Source of the DNA: Carnegiea gigantea
Lineage: Eukaryota; Streptophyta; Magnoliopsida; Caryophyllales; Cactaceae
Reading direction: 5' to 3'
NCBI GenBank assembly: GCA_029747015.1
Contig: JAKOGI010000006.1
Location: 796,001 to 860,000 of the forward strand
Length of the DNA stretch: 64,000 nt
Position numbers and translations under genes: made by a program. Below the pieces are notes generated by a model. The model saw nothing but the letters and a program-made list of their open reading frames with translations. It had not been told where the DNA came from and ran no database searches. Positions 32,440-44,789 of the stretch are shown here, in pieces (position 1 is the first letter of the stretch; every line of letters starts with the position of its first letter).

Positions 32440-33747
32440 AAGATTAATCTAAATCAAGTACAAGAAAATCGTTCCTTAATGTAGCATGGCCAAACACATT
32501 GCCACCATGCAAAATATTCAAACCATCTAAACAAGAACTAAAATCAAAACCAGATTTCATTAAAAAAACTAAAGACAAAAGACAAATCCGCACCCCAGGT
32601 GCGTAGAGAGCATCAAACGGGAGCAACTTATTTCCTCCTTTCAATGTGAGCCGGTACATTTCAACACCTAGAACGTCTTCTTCACTGCCGTTTCCCAGCA
32701 CGACAGATTGTGAACCCACCGTATAGCGGTGAAAGTCCACGAAGCCAACTCTGTCCCGAACTATATGTTTGCTTGCTCCCGCATCTACAATCCAATTAGG
32801 AAAGAATTTAGCAACTAATACATGGGAACATACATATAATTCAGGAGAGCAAGTGGAGAAAGGTACCTTCTTTGGCTCAGGACAATCCCGAGCATAGTGG
32901 CCTTTCTTGCCATAGTTATATTACTTCACACGTGTTATTTTTGTCTCCCCATTGTTTTTGACCTTTTGTTTCTTAGCCACTCCAGCCTTCGGCCTACCTT
33001 TCTGAGGGGGGCGTGAACCTCTCTTGAATTGCCTACCTCTAGTGTTCTTGTTGCCTTTAGGCCAATTCCTTTGGCGACAAGGGCCACGTTAGGAGTCCCG
33101 AACATTTTCAAGCGCTCCTCCTCCATTTCGAGGTGGCTTTGGATCTGATCGAAGGTTTTCAAATGGTCAGAATGAATTGAGACCGTCTTAACATGTTCGC
33201 AATATTGAGGTTCATTAGGGAGAGCCCGAATCACATTCAGGACTTGCTCCCCCTCAGAAATGTCTTTACCAGCAGCCTTTAGGTCGTGAATTATGCCACT
33301 CATGATTCGTAAATGTTCGGGTATGGCACGACTGGAATCCATTTTGTAGTGCATCCATTTTAGTTGCAAGATACGAAGCCTTGTTTCGGAAGTCTGTCCA
33401 AAACGGATTTTGAATTAGTCCCACATGTCCTTAGCCGTGGGATAAACCTCAAATTCACCAATCAGATCGTCATGCATGTAATACAACATAGTAAAGCATG
33501 CTCTACGATCTTTCTTGGCCCAGTCTTGGTAGGCCTGTAAACTTTCTTGATACTGCACCGTAGTAGTATCAATAGACTTGCCATCTTTATCCTTGTCAGA
33601 TGGTGGAAACTTGGCTACCGTCAAGTGTTCCAACAGGTCTCTTACTTCCAAAAGATACTGAATCTTCCGTTTTCACATGTCATAGTTAGACTCATCTAAT
33701 TTTTGACTAGTGGATAGTTCAGTGATTATTGCATTGTTAGTTGCCAT
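32440..33747 (-). pseudogene. Copia-D gag and protease
   Basis: ATG at 33747 begins MATNNAIITELS; a TGA at 33675-33673 interrupts where relatives have Trp before KRK. UBN2 gag follows (LLEHLTVAKFPPSDKD, FTMLYYMHDDL; then 33369-32935 with LKWMHYKM and IRALPNEP). The zinc knuckle near 32910 reads YNYGKKGHYARDC, with the first two Cys replaced. Protease motif IVDAGASKHI at about 32790, then an open segment to 32444. Confidence 0.8.
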
Positions 33748-35455
33748 ATCTACAAGTATTAAAAGATGGACATCAGACACATTTCCCTAAGCAATTAAAT
33801 TATTAAAATATTTCATCATTCATGTCATATGATCGAAAATTTCGCCAAACTCATAATCATTTCATACAATTATGAATTAGAAATTTAAATAATTTAATTA
33901 CCAAATTTCCGTAAGAACTCAATCATGTGGACCTTATTAAAACTGTTAAACAAATTAACATTTATATAAATATCACACAGACATTCTTTCATGTAAAATA
34001 ATTTACATGTACAATTATATACAAAAAAAAACATGTATATGAAACAAATTCGTATCGATAATTAACCATGATATCTGAGATATATAACAAATTTATATTT
34101 CCATTGTGCATGTTACGTAACTAATTTGACATGCAACAATGCACTTGAACAATGGTCAAAAACAGCCCCCCAAAAAAAAAAGAAAACCGGGCCGGTCAAA
34201 AATGGCCTATTCAATGTGTTTTTTTAAAAAAAAATACTTTCCTTACAGGTTCTGAAAATTTAATTTTTTTGACCCCAAAATCAGCCTTTTATAATTCCCT
34301 TCCATAAAGGAAACTCACGGTTTTCTTATTATTCATTTCAACTCCAGAATTCTCCCTCTCTGCTTCTCCCACAACCCTCGAGCTCTTTTCTCTCTCATCA
34401 ACCCTTCGAGGGTTTTTGCACTCGGCACTCAGCCGAGACCCTCACCGCCTGTCGCGACCTTTGTCGTGCTTCCCAGCCAGCCATGGCGCTTTTGGCCCTC
34501 CAGACTGGTAGCTAAACCACTGCAATTCAACCCAAATGATGGAAAAGCTGCCACCTCTTGCCGCCTTCTAAAACTCCTCGGGCCCTCTCTACTCGCCTAC
34601 CGACAAAAATACCACCGCCATAGAGTAGATCGGCCGGCGATGAAGCGCAAGAGGCCGACCAATCACCCTACAAGCCACCCCTGTGGCGGTGCATGACGTA
34701 CACGCGCGGCCCGTGATGGTGTTTTTGGCATAATTTTGTCCTGAATGAGTAGATCGGCGGAGGTAAGGGGCGTGGGAGGAAGAAAACAGTTGTAAAGCGT
34801 TTTCATTGGCGGCGCATGACTCACACGTCCCACCCCTCCCGGCGGTGCTGATGGATTCAAGGTAAGTTTCATTCTCCCTTTTTTTTTAATGTATGTTTGG
34901 CTATGAGAGAGAACCGTGAGGTCTGGGTATGGATCCTGGGAGGTCCGGTCCAGGCAGTGGGTTGAATAGATCTAGGGTCGGGGTCTCGACTATCTCATTA
35001 TGCCAACTAAAATCATCATTCAGCATACATAAATCTGAAAACATGATGTTTGGCATAATACTGGCATGACGATTTTTCATGAGCATAAATAAAACACATA
35101 GTTCGTATATTATTTGGGCATGAACATGTTTGTATAAATACCTTGCATCATCCGAAATATGTCTACATCTATTCACACAGAATTTTTTTTTTAGTAATAT
35201 AATTTTCGGAGACATATTAATCTAGACAGATTATCATTTTGATACAATTCTCATAAACAACCATAATTATATGCTCATTTGAGGCATTCTTGCATATTCA
35301 CACAAAATTATATGTTAATCGAGCTATTATAGCATGAACAGATTAATAAATTTAACAATTCGCATAAACACATAGTTTTGCATATTCAGAATCATGCTAA
35401 ATTAGAAATAATTATTTTCGGGGCTAGCAACAAGCAAACCTAGCTCTGATACCAA
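33748..35455. other. Copia-D leader, with a GC-rich insert-like block
   Basis: 33750-34140 and 35000-35455 are AT-rich. 34320-34900 is GC-richer, pyrimidine-rich at 34345-34420, and contains GGCGGTGCATGAC-type repeats (34684, 34807). It may be a separate insertion or a promoter/UTR block. No protein motif recognised. Confidence 0.35.
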
Positions 35456-35825
35456 TATTGGTAAATTTAGGATTACCTGAATGCGAAAGCTCGACTGTCA
35501 GGATCTTAAGCTCGCTTGACCGCTATCCACGAACTGGTGGCTACTAGAGTCACCGAATAGCCACACTCCAAATCCAAACCTCTAGGGATGGTTAGGCTGT
35601 GAGAGAGAATGTCAAAGGGATTTAGGGCAGTCGCTTTCTGTTGGTTTTGGCTTGCTATGCTTCTGTGTCCTTGATCCACATACACACACCCCCTTTTATA
35701 ATCACATAATCCTGAAACTGAATCAGGATTTAATGGGTAAGTTAATACACAATTAATCCCATGTAACTGTCAAATTAATTGGGTGATTATCACCATTAAA
35801 CCTATGCGACCGCTATCGGTCAACA
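35456..35825 (-). repeat. Copia-D 5' LTR
   Basis: Begins TATTGG (terminal TG mutated to TA) and ends TCAACA. Same order as the 3' LTR throughout. Confidence 0.9.
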
Positions 35826-35939
35826 AAAAATATATCTCTAAAGTCTCTCTTTGGTCATGAGTATGTGTATATAGATTGGCTTATTCCAATTTCAATCTTT
35901 GAGAAAGATTAAACGGACCGTTGAAGATTTATGACAACA

Positions 35940-37130
35940 ACGTTCCCATTGTCTTACGTAATAATTACACATAAGAATTGTTGAGATTCGATTTAAGGCA
36001 TCCTATTCACAAAGATTTTTAATACCATATTTAAAAACAACCCCGACCAAAATATTAAACAAATGTGAAAGTGCAAGAAACGCCTGATGCTCACTCTAAC
36101 ACATTCCTTTGTAAGCGTGACAAAAACTAGTACCAAACACTTGAAAAAGCTTCGCTGATGAAATTGTCTTATTGACGGTATGGTCTTTTTTATTCGAATA
36201 ATTTTTTCCCCGGGGGGGGGGGGTGAGATAAAAGAAAGATTGCAATCAGTCACATCCCACCTAAGATCAATCCTGCATTTTCAATAATTTGTTTCCAGTA
36301 TCGATATGTTGTTTCCAACTTATTAAATCTATATAATTGCCTATAAAATTGAGTGACTCCATATATTTTTGAAATTGACATAGTTTTATTGGATGTATAG
36401 AATATTAATTATTATTTAATTAATTTTGTTTCTTTTGGCATGCTTACAATTGCTTTTTATTTATTATATAATCTGCAAGAACTTTCACCTTCTCTTTAGT
36501 CAATTACTTAGAAATGCCATTGTTAAACGCTTACTTAGCTTGCATATATAAAAATAACACATGTGTAAACTAAACAAAAAAATCAATAGATACAAATATT
36601 CTCTAACTCATAAAGTAAATCTAAACAATGAAAAAACACTGTCGATTAGATATTTATAAGTTAGAACGTTAACATATTGGTTTGCTTAACCCTTGCATAG
36701 CAAAGGAAATTTACTGTTGAACAATTAACACTGATGAGTGATGATAAATATTGATCAATAGTAAGAAGCATTTATCAATGTTAATTACTGCTAATGACTG
36801 CTAAATATTAAAAATTTATGACTGAAAAATATAAATAAACGTTGATGAATACTGGTCGATACTATGAGAGTTGGACAGTACACTGTACACATTAGTATAA
36901 ATGAGCATTGAGTACAGAACAAATCAAGGATGAAAAAACCAGCCCTAAAGAGCTCGAAAAAGTGAAAACTAACGTGCTTGGATCTCCACGGGAAAATGAA
37001 TGACCAATAGGAGCATTCGCAGCACATGAAAGTTGCTCCACTAGTGGGGTCAGCCGTTCCATGTGCATTCCATTTTCCCTTTTGCAGTGCATGAATTGGG
37101 TGGAACGAATAGTAGTTCTAACCCACGAGC
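35940..37130. repeat. Duplicated intergenic segment, copy 1
   Basis: Shares long diverged blocks with 40190-41130: the ATACCATAT...ACCAAAATATT..AC block (36020 versus 40260), GAAATTGTC..TAT (36155 versus 40410), AAAGAAAGATTGCAAT (36230 versus 40485) and GAAAAGTGAAAACTAACG-like (36955 versus 41050). Non-coding; a G12 run lies near 36212. Confidence 0.65.
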
Positions 37131-37229
37131 CAATCCTTTTGTCTTATTGTGTACTTTTTGTGTTTTTGGAGTATTGAATTTGGATTTGGATTTATACTTT
37201 TGTTTTACATATTTAGGCGGCAAATAAAA

Positions 37230-37590
37230 GTTTGTATATTATAGAATGGGTATATGACAAATATTTTAGTGAATGATCCAAATTAGATTTTCATGAGTTA
37301 AAAAAAATAAAGGAATACAAGTGTAATGCCCCAACCCCTTCTCGAGCAGCAGACAGTTATCAAAAATGATTTCAAAAATCATTGACTGGCTTCACAAATC
37401 AAAGAAAAGGTTATATATTATGGAGTTAGTCCATTGACACATATTTTATTGAATGACCCAAAATAGAGTATCATAAGTTGGAAAAATAAAGCAATGCAAT
37501 TGTCATGCCCCAATCCCTTCCTGAGCCTCGGATAGTTACCAAGAATGATTTTAATGATCGTCGACTGGCCCCACAAATCATCACAAGCAT
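37230..37590. repeat. Tandem ~185-bp duplication with GCCCCAA...GACTGGC motif
   Basis: Units start near 37235 and 37418. Each has TATTTTA.TGAATGA.CCAAA, AATGCCCCAA.CC.TTC and GACTGGC..CACAAATCA. The motif resembles an LTR-end relic. No partner LTR was found. Confidence 0.5.
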
Positions 37591-37776
37591 TTCCGGCGTA
37601 TTTCGTCCTCGCTCACACGTTGTCCAAGAAACTTCCCAGAAAGTCACTCAACCTTAAATTTCTCCATAGCGAACACACTTAACTGTTGAGTTTTTAAGAG
37701 TGGACTCCTCAAAGATGAAGGTGTACCTTTGGTAATATAAGTAGTCACTTCGAGTTTTGAAGCCAAACGAGGGGTG

Positions 37777-37952
37777 TTAATACAAGTTTCAAAATATTAA
37801 ACTTTTGCTAATGTGGTAGGATGAAGTTCCAAATTTTGGAACTCCCATTGCCAATGGGAATGCTCTAAGAACATCCCTAATCAGAGTTCCAGTTTTTGGA
37901 ATTCTAGTCTGCCACATCATCAGAAGTTTAAAGTTTTTGAAACTTGTACTCC
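37777..37952. repeat. Near-perfect-spacing inverted repeat (~85-bp arms)
   Basis: The left arm (37777-37866, ..TACAAGTTTCAAAATATTAAACTT..) is matched by the inverse of the right arm (37867-37952). The arms meet at GCTCTAAGAACATC with almost no spacer. This looks like two MITE ends joined tail to tail, or a foldback element. Confidence 0.6.
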
Positions 37953-37959
37953 AGGCCTA

Positions 37960-39290
37960 TTCTTTTTCATGATAAGATGCAGCGATAAACTGCAACCAAA
38001 AAAAAAAAAATGCGAAGAGCTATAAGAAAATATACGAATCTATAAAGAACTGTAAGAATTTTAAATAAAAAGGTAAGAAGATGTAAAAAGTTGTATGAAG
38101 ATGTAAGGAGCGGCAAGAAATTGTAAAAAACTATAAGAATAAATGAAAGGAGTTCTTGAATTAGTAAAAAGCTGCCTAGTATAATGTTTAGATATTTATA
38201 TATAATTGTTAGTCTTTAATATATGAACTGTAAAAAAATATTTCATGAAATTAAATTACATGTATCCCTGATATTTATAAAATAAAATTATAGGAAAAAA
38301 ATTATTTTTCTAAAAATTATCGTTGTGGATGATAAAAAATAATATCAAATAATGTAATTAATGAAAATAAACCTTTAAACAAGTTAATTAAATAAAATAA
38401 GAGAAATTCAAGCTAACAAATATGTAAAAGTAAATATGTTCTACACTTGAGGTGCTTTTTTAGTATTAACATTAATTTCACCTTACTATAAGCAAATTTA
38501 AAAATTATAATTTTTCTCAATAGAATTGTAGAACTGAAACAATAAAATTCTACTTAAATTAAACTTTTTGGAATTAAATTCATCCCAATGTTCGATTGTA
38601 CAATGATAGCAACCAAGTTGTCATCGATAAACTTATGGATGAAATAACTGAAATGTGCTCGCCACCTTTAGTTTGACTATTTTAATATATTATTCATGTC
38701 GAAACTAAAATATAAATGTGATTTTTATATTATTATTTTAAAACATGTTGATTTATTTTCTCTATAATGGCATGTATGTTTTATGTCGAAATTTAAATAT
38801 TAATTCAAATCATTAAAATCTATTTTTATGTTTATTCAAATATTATATTCATAAAAAAAGATGTAAAATGTTTCATACTGCTGGTAATATATAAAAAATA
38901 TATATACATATTTCTATAAATATCATAAAAAAATAGAAGATAAGTTGAATGTTATAAAAAATATATAAGGAGATTAAGAATATGTAGGGATATGTAAGGA
39001 GATGTAACAAGTTGTAAAAATTTAGTTAAAGATGTAAAGAAATGTAAGAAGCAGTAAGGAGTTCCAAGGAACTATAACGTAAGCTAAATCCTCCTAATTG
39101 CAGAAAAGAACAAAATTTTATCACCAAATAAATTATTATCATAGTCCCACCCTATAATACATAATTTTTTTTAATCACTTAAAAATTATATTTTTGAAAA
39201 AAAAAGAAAAAAGACAAACACCATACACAGGACAAAAAAATAATCTCCTCACACGAACGAAACACCTTGTCGCTCCCACAGGCTTATAGT
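37960..39290. other. AT-rich region with GTAAGAAG-type degenerate repeats
   Basis: 38000-38160 and 38930-39070 share a loose ATGTAAGGAGATGTAA-like repetition and may be the two subterminal regions of one non-autonomous element. The intervening ~800 bp is very AT-rich with no gene. Confidence 0.35.
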
Positions 39291-40190
39291 TCCCATCAGA
39301 CCGACCATGATCCATGAACATGAAAAATTAACTCTGGACCGTACGCGTGGAACGCATTCGACGCATTAGGATGCTTCTCTAATAGAGCCATAGCCCATAG
39401 TCGTCGATGTGATAGATTCGTAGCAAAAAAAAAGGCATATGCTGGTTGCATTATGAAAGAAAAAAAGAATTGATGTGATGGCTTAATCATGTAAATTAAA
39501 AATTAGGTGACGGACCAAACAAATCGAACTTGGAAACGTGGACAAAGGCACAAGACAAGAAGCGTACAAGTCGCTTTACAATTATTTTCATGCTGACAGG
39601 CGATTAAATTGTGCACCCCTATGCATGAAAGTGATATTGACAAAGTGCTCATTAGTACAGGAATGTAAATAGTGCACTAATTGATTCTTAGTGCCCAAAA
39701 AGGCATGTAACATGTGAATGGTTTCTTGCTTGTTAAATTTGGTGAATTAAAGTATTGTCTACTAGATCAATAGATAGAAACAATCGATGGTTAGTTGAAT
39801 AATTGTTGAATTCACACTTTGAAGTCCAAATCCTATGGATGGTTGGATAATCGTGAATGGGAGAGGAAAAGCTAAGCATATAAGCATATTTCTTTATATG
39901 GGGTTAGCAACCGATGCAAAATAAATTTCTAAAACTTCATATGTATAAGTTTAGGGTTTTATTAATTGCCACCACATAGGTGGCGTTGTGGCTGTCCAGC
40001 CCTAGTATTCTAGGGTCAGCCAACTATTAAATTTTTATATCAATTGGCTCATAAACAAACGACTCATATAAATAAGCTCAATGAGATTCCAACCTAAAAC
40101 GAATTGGTAATAAGTGGAATAATTCACAACTTATATACATACGCAAGCCCTTCAATTTTATCAATGTCGGATAAATCCCACTTTCACACT
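39291..40190. other. Intergenic; part repeated at 46030-46240
   Basis: 39500-39680 (AATTAGGTGACGGA..., AAGCGTACAAGTC, TTATTTTCA.G.TGACAGG) recurs in diverged form at 46040-46230. The 39398-39440 block GATAGATTCGTAG.AAAAAA..GGCATAT recurs at 41105. No gene. Confidence 0.5.
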
Positions 40191-41130
40191 CCAACACGTA
40201 ATAATTAGACATAAGAGCTGCTAAGAGTCAAATTTAAAATATCTTATTTATAAAGATTTTAATACCATATCCAAGAATCATTTCAACCAAAATATTGAAC
40301 AAAATGAGTGAAAGTTCAGGAAACACTTTATTTCAAGGAACACTTTATGCTCACTCTCCTTTGGAAGCATGACAAAAATTAATACCAAGTAGTTGAATAA
40401 GCTTCACTGATGAAATTGTCATATTCACTATATCGTCTTTTTTAATCGAATAAAATTCTTATTTTTGGGGAAAAGGGTGGGGGAAGAAAGATTGCAATGA
40501 GCTACATCCCACAACAGATCAATCTTGCATTCTACAGTAATTTATTTCTATTAAAGCATTTTTTTTCAATATAGGTATATTTTTTTCAACTTAAGAAAAA
40601 TGTTTATTAATATTTATTGTCGAAATATGTTAAAAATTAGTGAAATATTATTAATAAGTGCTGAATATTAAAATATGTAAATGAAAATTATGAGCAAGCA
40701 TTGATAAATAATGACTGGTATGCTATGAGTTCAACAGTACACATCAGTGTTCAGTATTCAGGGCCTGTTTTTTCGTGGGTAAATTGGGGTGGGTAAAAGG
40801 GTGAAATGGGTTGAAGTTGATTGAGGTAGACTGAGGTAGGTTGAAGTGGGTTAAAGTTGGTTGAAATGGGTTAAATTTTTTATATGATAAATTAAACTTG
40901 ATTAAAATAGTAAAAGTGAATAAAGTAAGTTGAAGTAAATTGAAGTAGATTAAAATATATTAAAATTAATATTTTAAAATTTATCCAAAAAAAACAAACC
41001 CTCAATATCGATAATAAATTAAGGCTGAAAAAGACCGGCACTAAAGAAACCAGAAAAGTGAAAACTAACGCTGTCTGGGGAACCAGAGGCCATAGTGCTT
41101 GATATGATAGATTCGTAGAAAAAAAGGCAT
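40190..41130. repeat. Duplicated intergenic segment, copy 2 (contains a MITE)
   Basis: Partner of 35940-37130. The 242-bp MITE at 40761-41002 is present only in this copy, so it inserted after the duplication. Confidence 0.65.
40761..41002. mobile_element. hAT-like MITE (GGGCCTGTTTTTT ends)
   Basis: Left GGGCCTGTTTTTTCGTGGGT and the inverse of the right end, AGGGTTTGTTTTTTTTGGAT, pair imperfectly. The left half holds a series of GGTTGAAGT/GATTGAGGT motifs. Flanks CAGTATTC and CAATATCG are a weak 8-bp match. The duplicated partner segment lacks it. Confidence 0.6.
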
Positions 41131-42470
41131 ATCCTGGTTGGATGAGGAAAATTTACTTATGGGTGGTGACTTAATTATGTGTCTCTCTCTTTTGGGGCAC
41201 TGTCTCAATTTGTCAATCGTAACAAGGCACCGCTCGAATCGCAACAAGCCACCGCTCCACTGAGAAAGTGGCCGAGAGGTTGCTTTGACCAATTTACCCT
41301 TAAGATTCTCTGTCATGCTCTACCTTTGTTCCACCATTTCAGAGAACAATCCCTTCAATGAATTCACTTTCTCAGCTTTATCTAACCCATTAAAAAGGTT
41401 CTCTGTGCATCTTCTTTTCCTTTTTTTGGGTTGAATTCACACATCCTTCCTTCTAGTTAAGAACAATTATAAATCCTTTTTCCAAACTCTCCAATTTCCT
41501 CCCACATCTTTTCTACCCCAATCCGAAATTATCCACCCCATCATCGCCCTCGTTGAATTTATACATTGGAGGCTTCATCGATGACAGACATAGGTAGTGG
41601 TCCAAACTCGAAGTGTCCATGAGGTTGGAGTAAGTGGTTTGGGCTCTCAAATTTCTAGCACTTTTGGTTCTCTCTAGTTTCAAGCAAAATTGTAAGGTTT
41701 TCGGTCTTGTTCTTCTTCTAGAATATTTAAAACAATTGAGTTTTCACATCTGAAAATTTTGAAGTTTCAGATCTAAAATTTCGAAATTTTAGATTTGAAA
41801 TTCAAACTATTAGACTTGAAATCTTGCACTCGTTATATTTTCATACTGGTTGATTGATTTTTTTTTTTGGGGGAGGGGTAGAGCATTTGTGAGAGTTGAG
41901 ATCTTAAAGGAGGTCAATGGCTATGCTTAAAGGATGACAATCCCTTGCTTTGAAGCTTCTCAATTTTTTTTTATTTGTGTTTTTTTGGTCCAATTTATTT
42001 TGTTTTTGATTTTCTATTGAGCTCTTCTTTATTTCATCAATATGCAAGTTGATGAACTTTTTTTTGCTTTGATAAAAACAATAAATGAATTCTGTTCTTA
42101 ACGAAACAATAAATGGCTATTAAGTTGTGTGTTAAAAAAAAAATAAAACAGAATGTTAAGCTACATATAAGTAAACATTATCTTGAAGAAATATGACTTC
42201 GTTATCTTTGATTGAAAATTCCCTTATCTAGAAAAATGAATGTGTTTATTGTTTAAAACTTCGACAATTTAAAACAATTGCTATTAAAAACAAATACTCT
42301 ATATTATCTTTCAGGAAGATCTTTTAAGTGTGCAATATATTACTACCTATGCCTTAGTGAAAAAATAATCAAAATTAATAATAAGCATTAGTGCATTACA
42401 TATACAGTCATTTGCCACCCAAAACTCCTTGTTTAGCACTAATGTATAACTGTAACTCTGAAACCCAAAG
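41131..42470. other. AT-rich intergenic stretch, no gene recognised
   Basis: 41180-41360 is slightly GC-richer with short open frames on both strands but no motif. The rest is T-rich with no paired repeats seen. Confidence 0.4.
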
Positions 42471-42977
42471 CCCAGGACATCAACACTAAATCTAAATCCT
42501 AAATTATAAAAGTTAAAGCCTAGGTCACAAATTTTTGAACTTAAGCTTAAGGTTAAACCCTAAATTGTAAGCCTCACATATCAAAACACTTATAACTACT
42601 CTCTCATTATATGTTAACCAGATACCCTAAAGCCTAAAATTAGATCCTAAAACCTAAAACTAGATCCTAAGCACTAAACCATTATACATGATTTGTAAAC
42701 CTTAAGGCAAAAACCATAAATCTCCTAAACATTGCACATTCTACATCATTTTCTTTCACATTTTAGTTCATTTTTTAAAAATCCACTAAGAAGACGAGGA
42801 AAAACTAATTCATAAATTGCTTAATTAAGGTATTTAATATAATTTTCAAATTATTAGATATTAAAATTATGATGAAAGTAGTTTAGTATTAAACCGCAAA
42901 CCTTTTGGTAGTTTTTTATCGTATACCTCAAAATCTACACAAGTTAACCTAGGTGATCGTATTGACATTTTCAGGTT

Positions 42978-42980
<3 letters not shown>

Positions 42981-43059
<79 letters not shown>

Positions 43060-43066
43060 TATATAT
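42981..43066. repeat. (TA)n microsatellite
   Basis: Almost pure AT dinucleotides with two phase breaks. Confidence 0.95.
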
Positions 43067-43498
43067 TAAAAGGTAAAACCCCTAAACCTTAGACACTAGC
43101 CATAAATCCTAAACTCTAGACCTTAGATGCTACAATGCTCAAATATAGAAGGTAAACTCTACAACTTAAACCCTAAATCATAAAACCAAAACCTTGAACC
43201 CTAAACCCTAAATGCTTAACCTCGATTGCTAAACCCAAAATGTTAAATGTCAACCATAAATCATAACCAGAATGTTAAAATGTCATGCCCCTAAACCTTA
43301 ACCATGAGTCCTACTCCCAGACCTTAAGCGCTAAAGTACTAAACTATAGGGGTTCAACCCTAAACCCTGAAACTTGTTGCTTGAACTCTAGCACGCAACC
43401 TTTGAACCATAAACAATTTCTTATTCATATGTTAGATTGAAATTTTATATCTCAAACTTTTAACCCAAAGATTAAATGATAATTCTACTTGAACCCTA

Positions 43499-43503
<5 letters not shown>

Positions 43504-43572
<69 letters not shown>

Positions 43573-43580
43573 GTATATAT
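43504..43580. repeat. (TA)n microsatellite
   Basis: Pure AT repeat ending in ATATGTATATGTATAT. Confidence 0.95.
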
Positions 43581-44561
43581 TCACCTGGGTTAACATAGAT
43601 TTTTGGGTTACATTTATTAACCCTAAAATTATAAGTAGAACAATATGAGTTCACTAAAGTAGATTTTTAGGGTTATGATAATAGGTTCAGAGTGTATGTT
43701 TAACATTGGTTAGGTCCTGAACTGTAAACACTTTCTTATTAAATTTACAAAATGATATCGGGCAAAATGGTGGAGAAGAAAAAGATACAAAATATTTCAG
43801 GGTAAACCCTAAGTCCAATGGTTCAACATACGAACTTAAGTTTAGATAAAATGTGAGAAAACTCTAAGGCCTAGGGTTGAACATTTAGGTTCTGCTTTAG
43901 GGTTGAGCCCTAAGGTTCAAGTATCAAAGTTAGCATTAAACCCTAAATCTAGCCATAACCCTGATGAAACCCTTTTCAACTTTATATCCGATAGATATCA
44001 TTAGTAATAAAGTCCAAACCAAGGACACTATGCTATTATACTTAGACACTAAACCATAAGACCAAAATCTTGAACTCTTAATTCTAAAAAGCTTAACCAA
44101 AACGCAAAATATTAAATGCCAACCATGAATCACACCATGAGCCTTAAAAGGTAAAACCGGTACACCTTATGCCCTAATTATAAATACTAAACTCTAGCCA
44201 TTAAATGCTAGAATGTTAAATTATAAAAGCTGAATCCTAAATTCTATAACTTAATGCTTAAACTCTCGTATGGAATGTCTTAAACCATGAACACTTTCGT
44301 ATTTTATTTTAGGTAGAGACCCTATGCCATAAATTCTAAATGACTTTTCCTTAACTTTTTTACTGTTATAATTGTAAAATTAATTTTCACAAATCATGAA
44401 ATAACTTACAATAATATAAATATTATTTAGTTTACAAAATTTAATGCCAAGTTATGTGTGTGTGTTCTCATCACAACCTAAAAATGTAAGTCTAATTACC
44501 TACATTAACTTAGATAGATTTTGAGGTATACAATAATAAATTATTTAAGGTTTTTGAATTT

Positions 44562-44786
<225 letters not shown>

Positions 44787-44789
44787 ATC

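Larger units (their letters stand above)
28295..35825 (-). mobile_element. Copia-D: full-length degenerate Ty1/copia retrotransposon
   Basis: Minus strand. 3' LTR 28295-28666 and 5' LTR 35456-35825 are about 95 percent alike. The PBS (minus-strand TGGTATCAGAGCTA, about 35441-35454) is one base from the 5' LTR; the polypurine tract (minus-strand CAGGGGGAGC) precedes the 3' LTR. Flanks CAAAA and AAAAA are a near target duplication. The coding order gag, protease, integrase, RT, RNase H is present with stops and shifts. A 1.7-kb leader lies between the 5' LTR and gag, and ~870 bp of non-coding DNA lies between RNase H and the 3' LTR. Confidence 0.9.
42470..44330. repeat. Degenerate CCCTAAA-type (telomere-like) repeat array with ~260-bp higher-order units
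   Basis: CCTAAA/CCCTAAA variants recur throughout. Two longer units, ~43180-43440 and ~44060-44320, share the order CCAAAA.CTTGAAC, AAGCTTAACC-like, AATGTTAAATG.CAACCAT.AATCA, CTAAACCTTA, ..CTAAA..TATA and GAACCAT.AACA. Partial copies are at 42480-42740 and 43050-43180. Two (TA)n tracts lie between. Far too diverged for a functional telomere. Confidence 0.6.

Noticed and set aside
42470..44330. True telomere
   Set aside because: The CCCTAAA motif is heavily degenerate and interspersed with other sequence.
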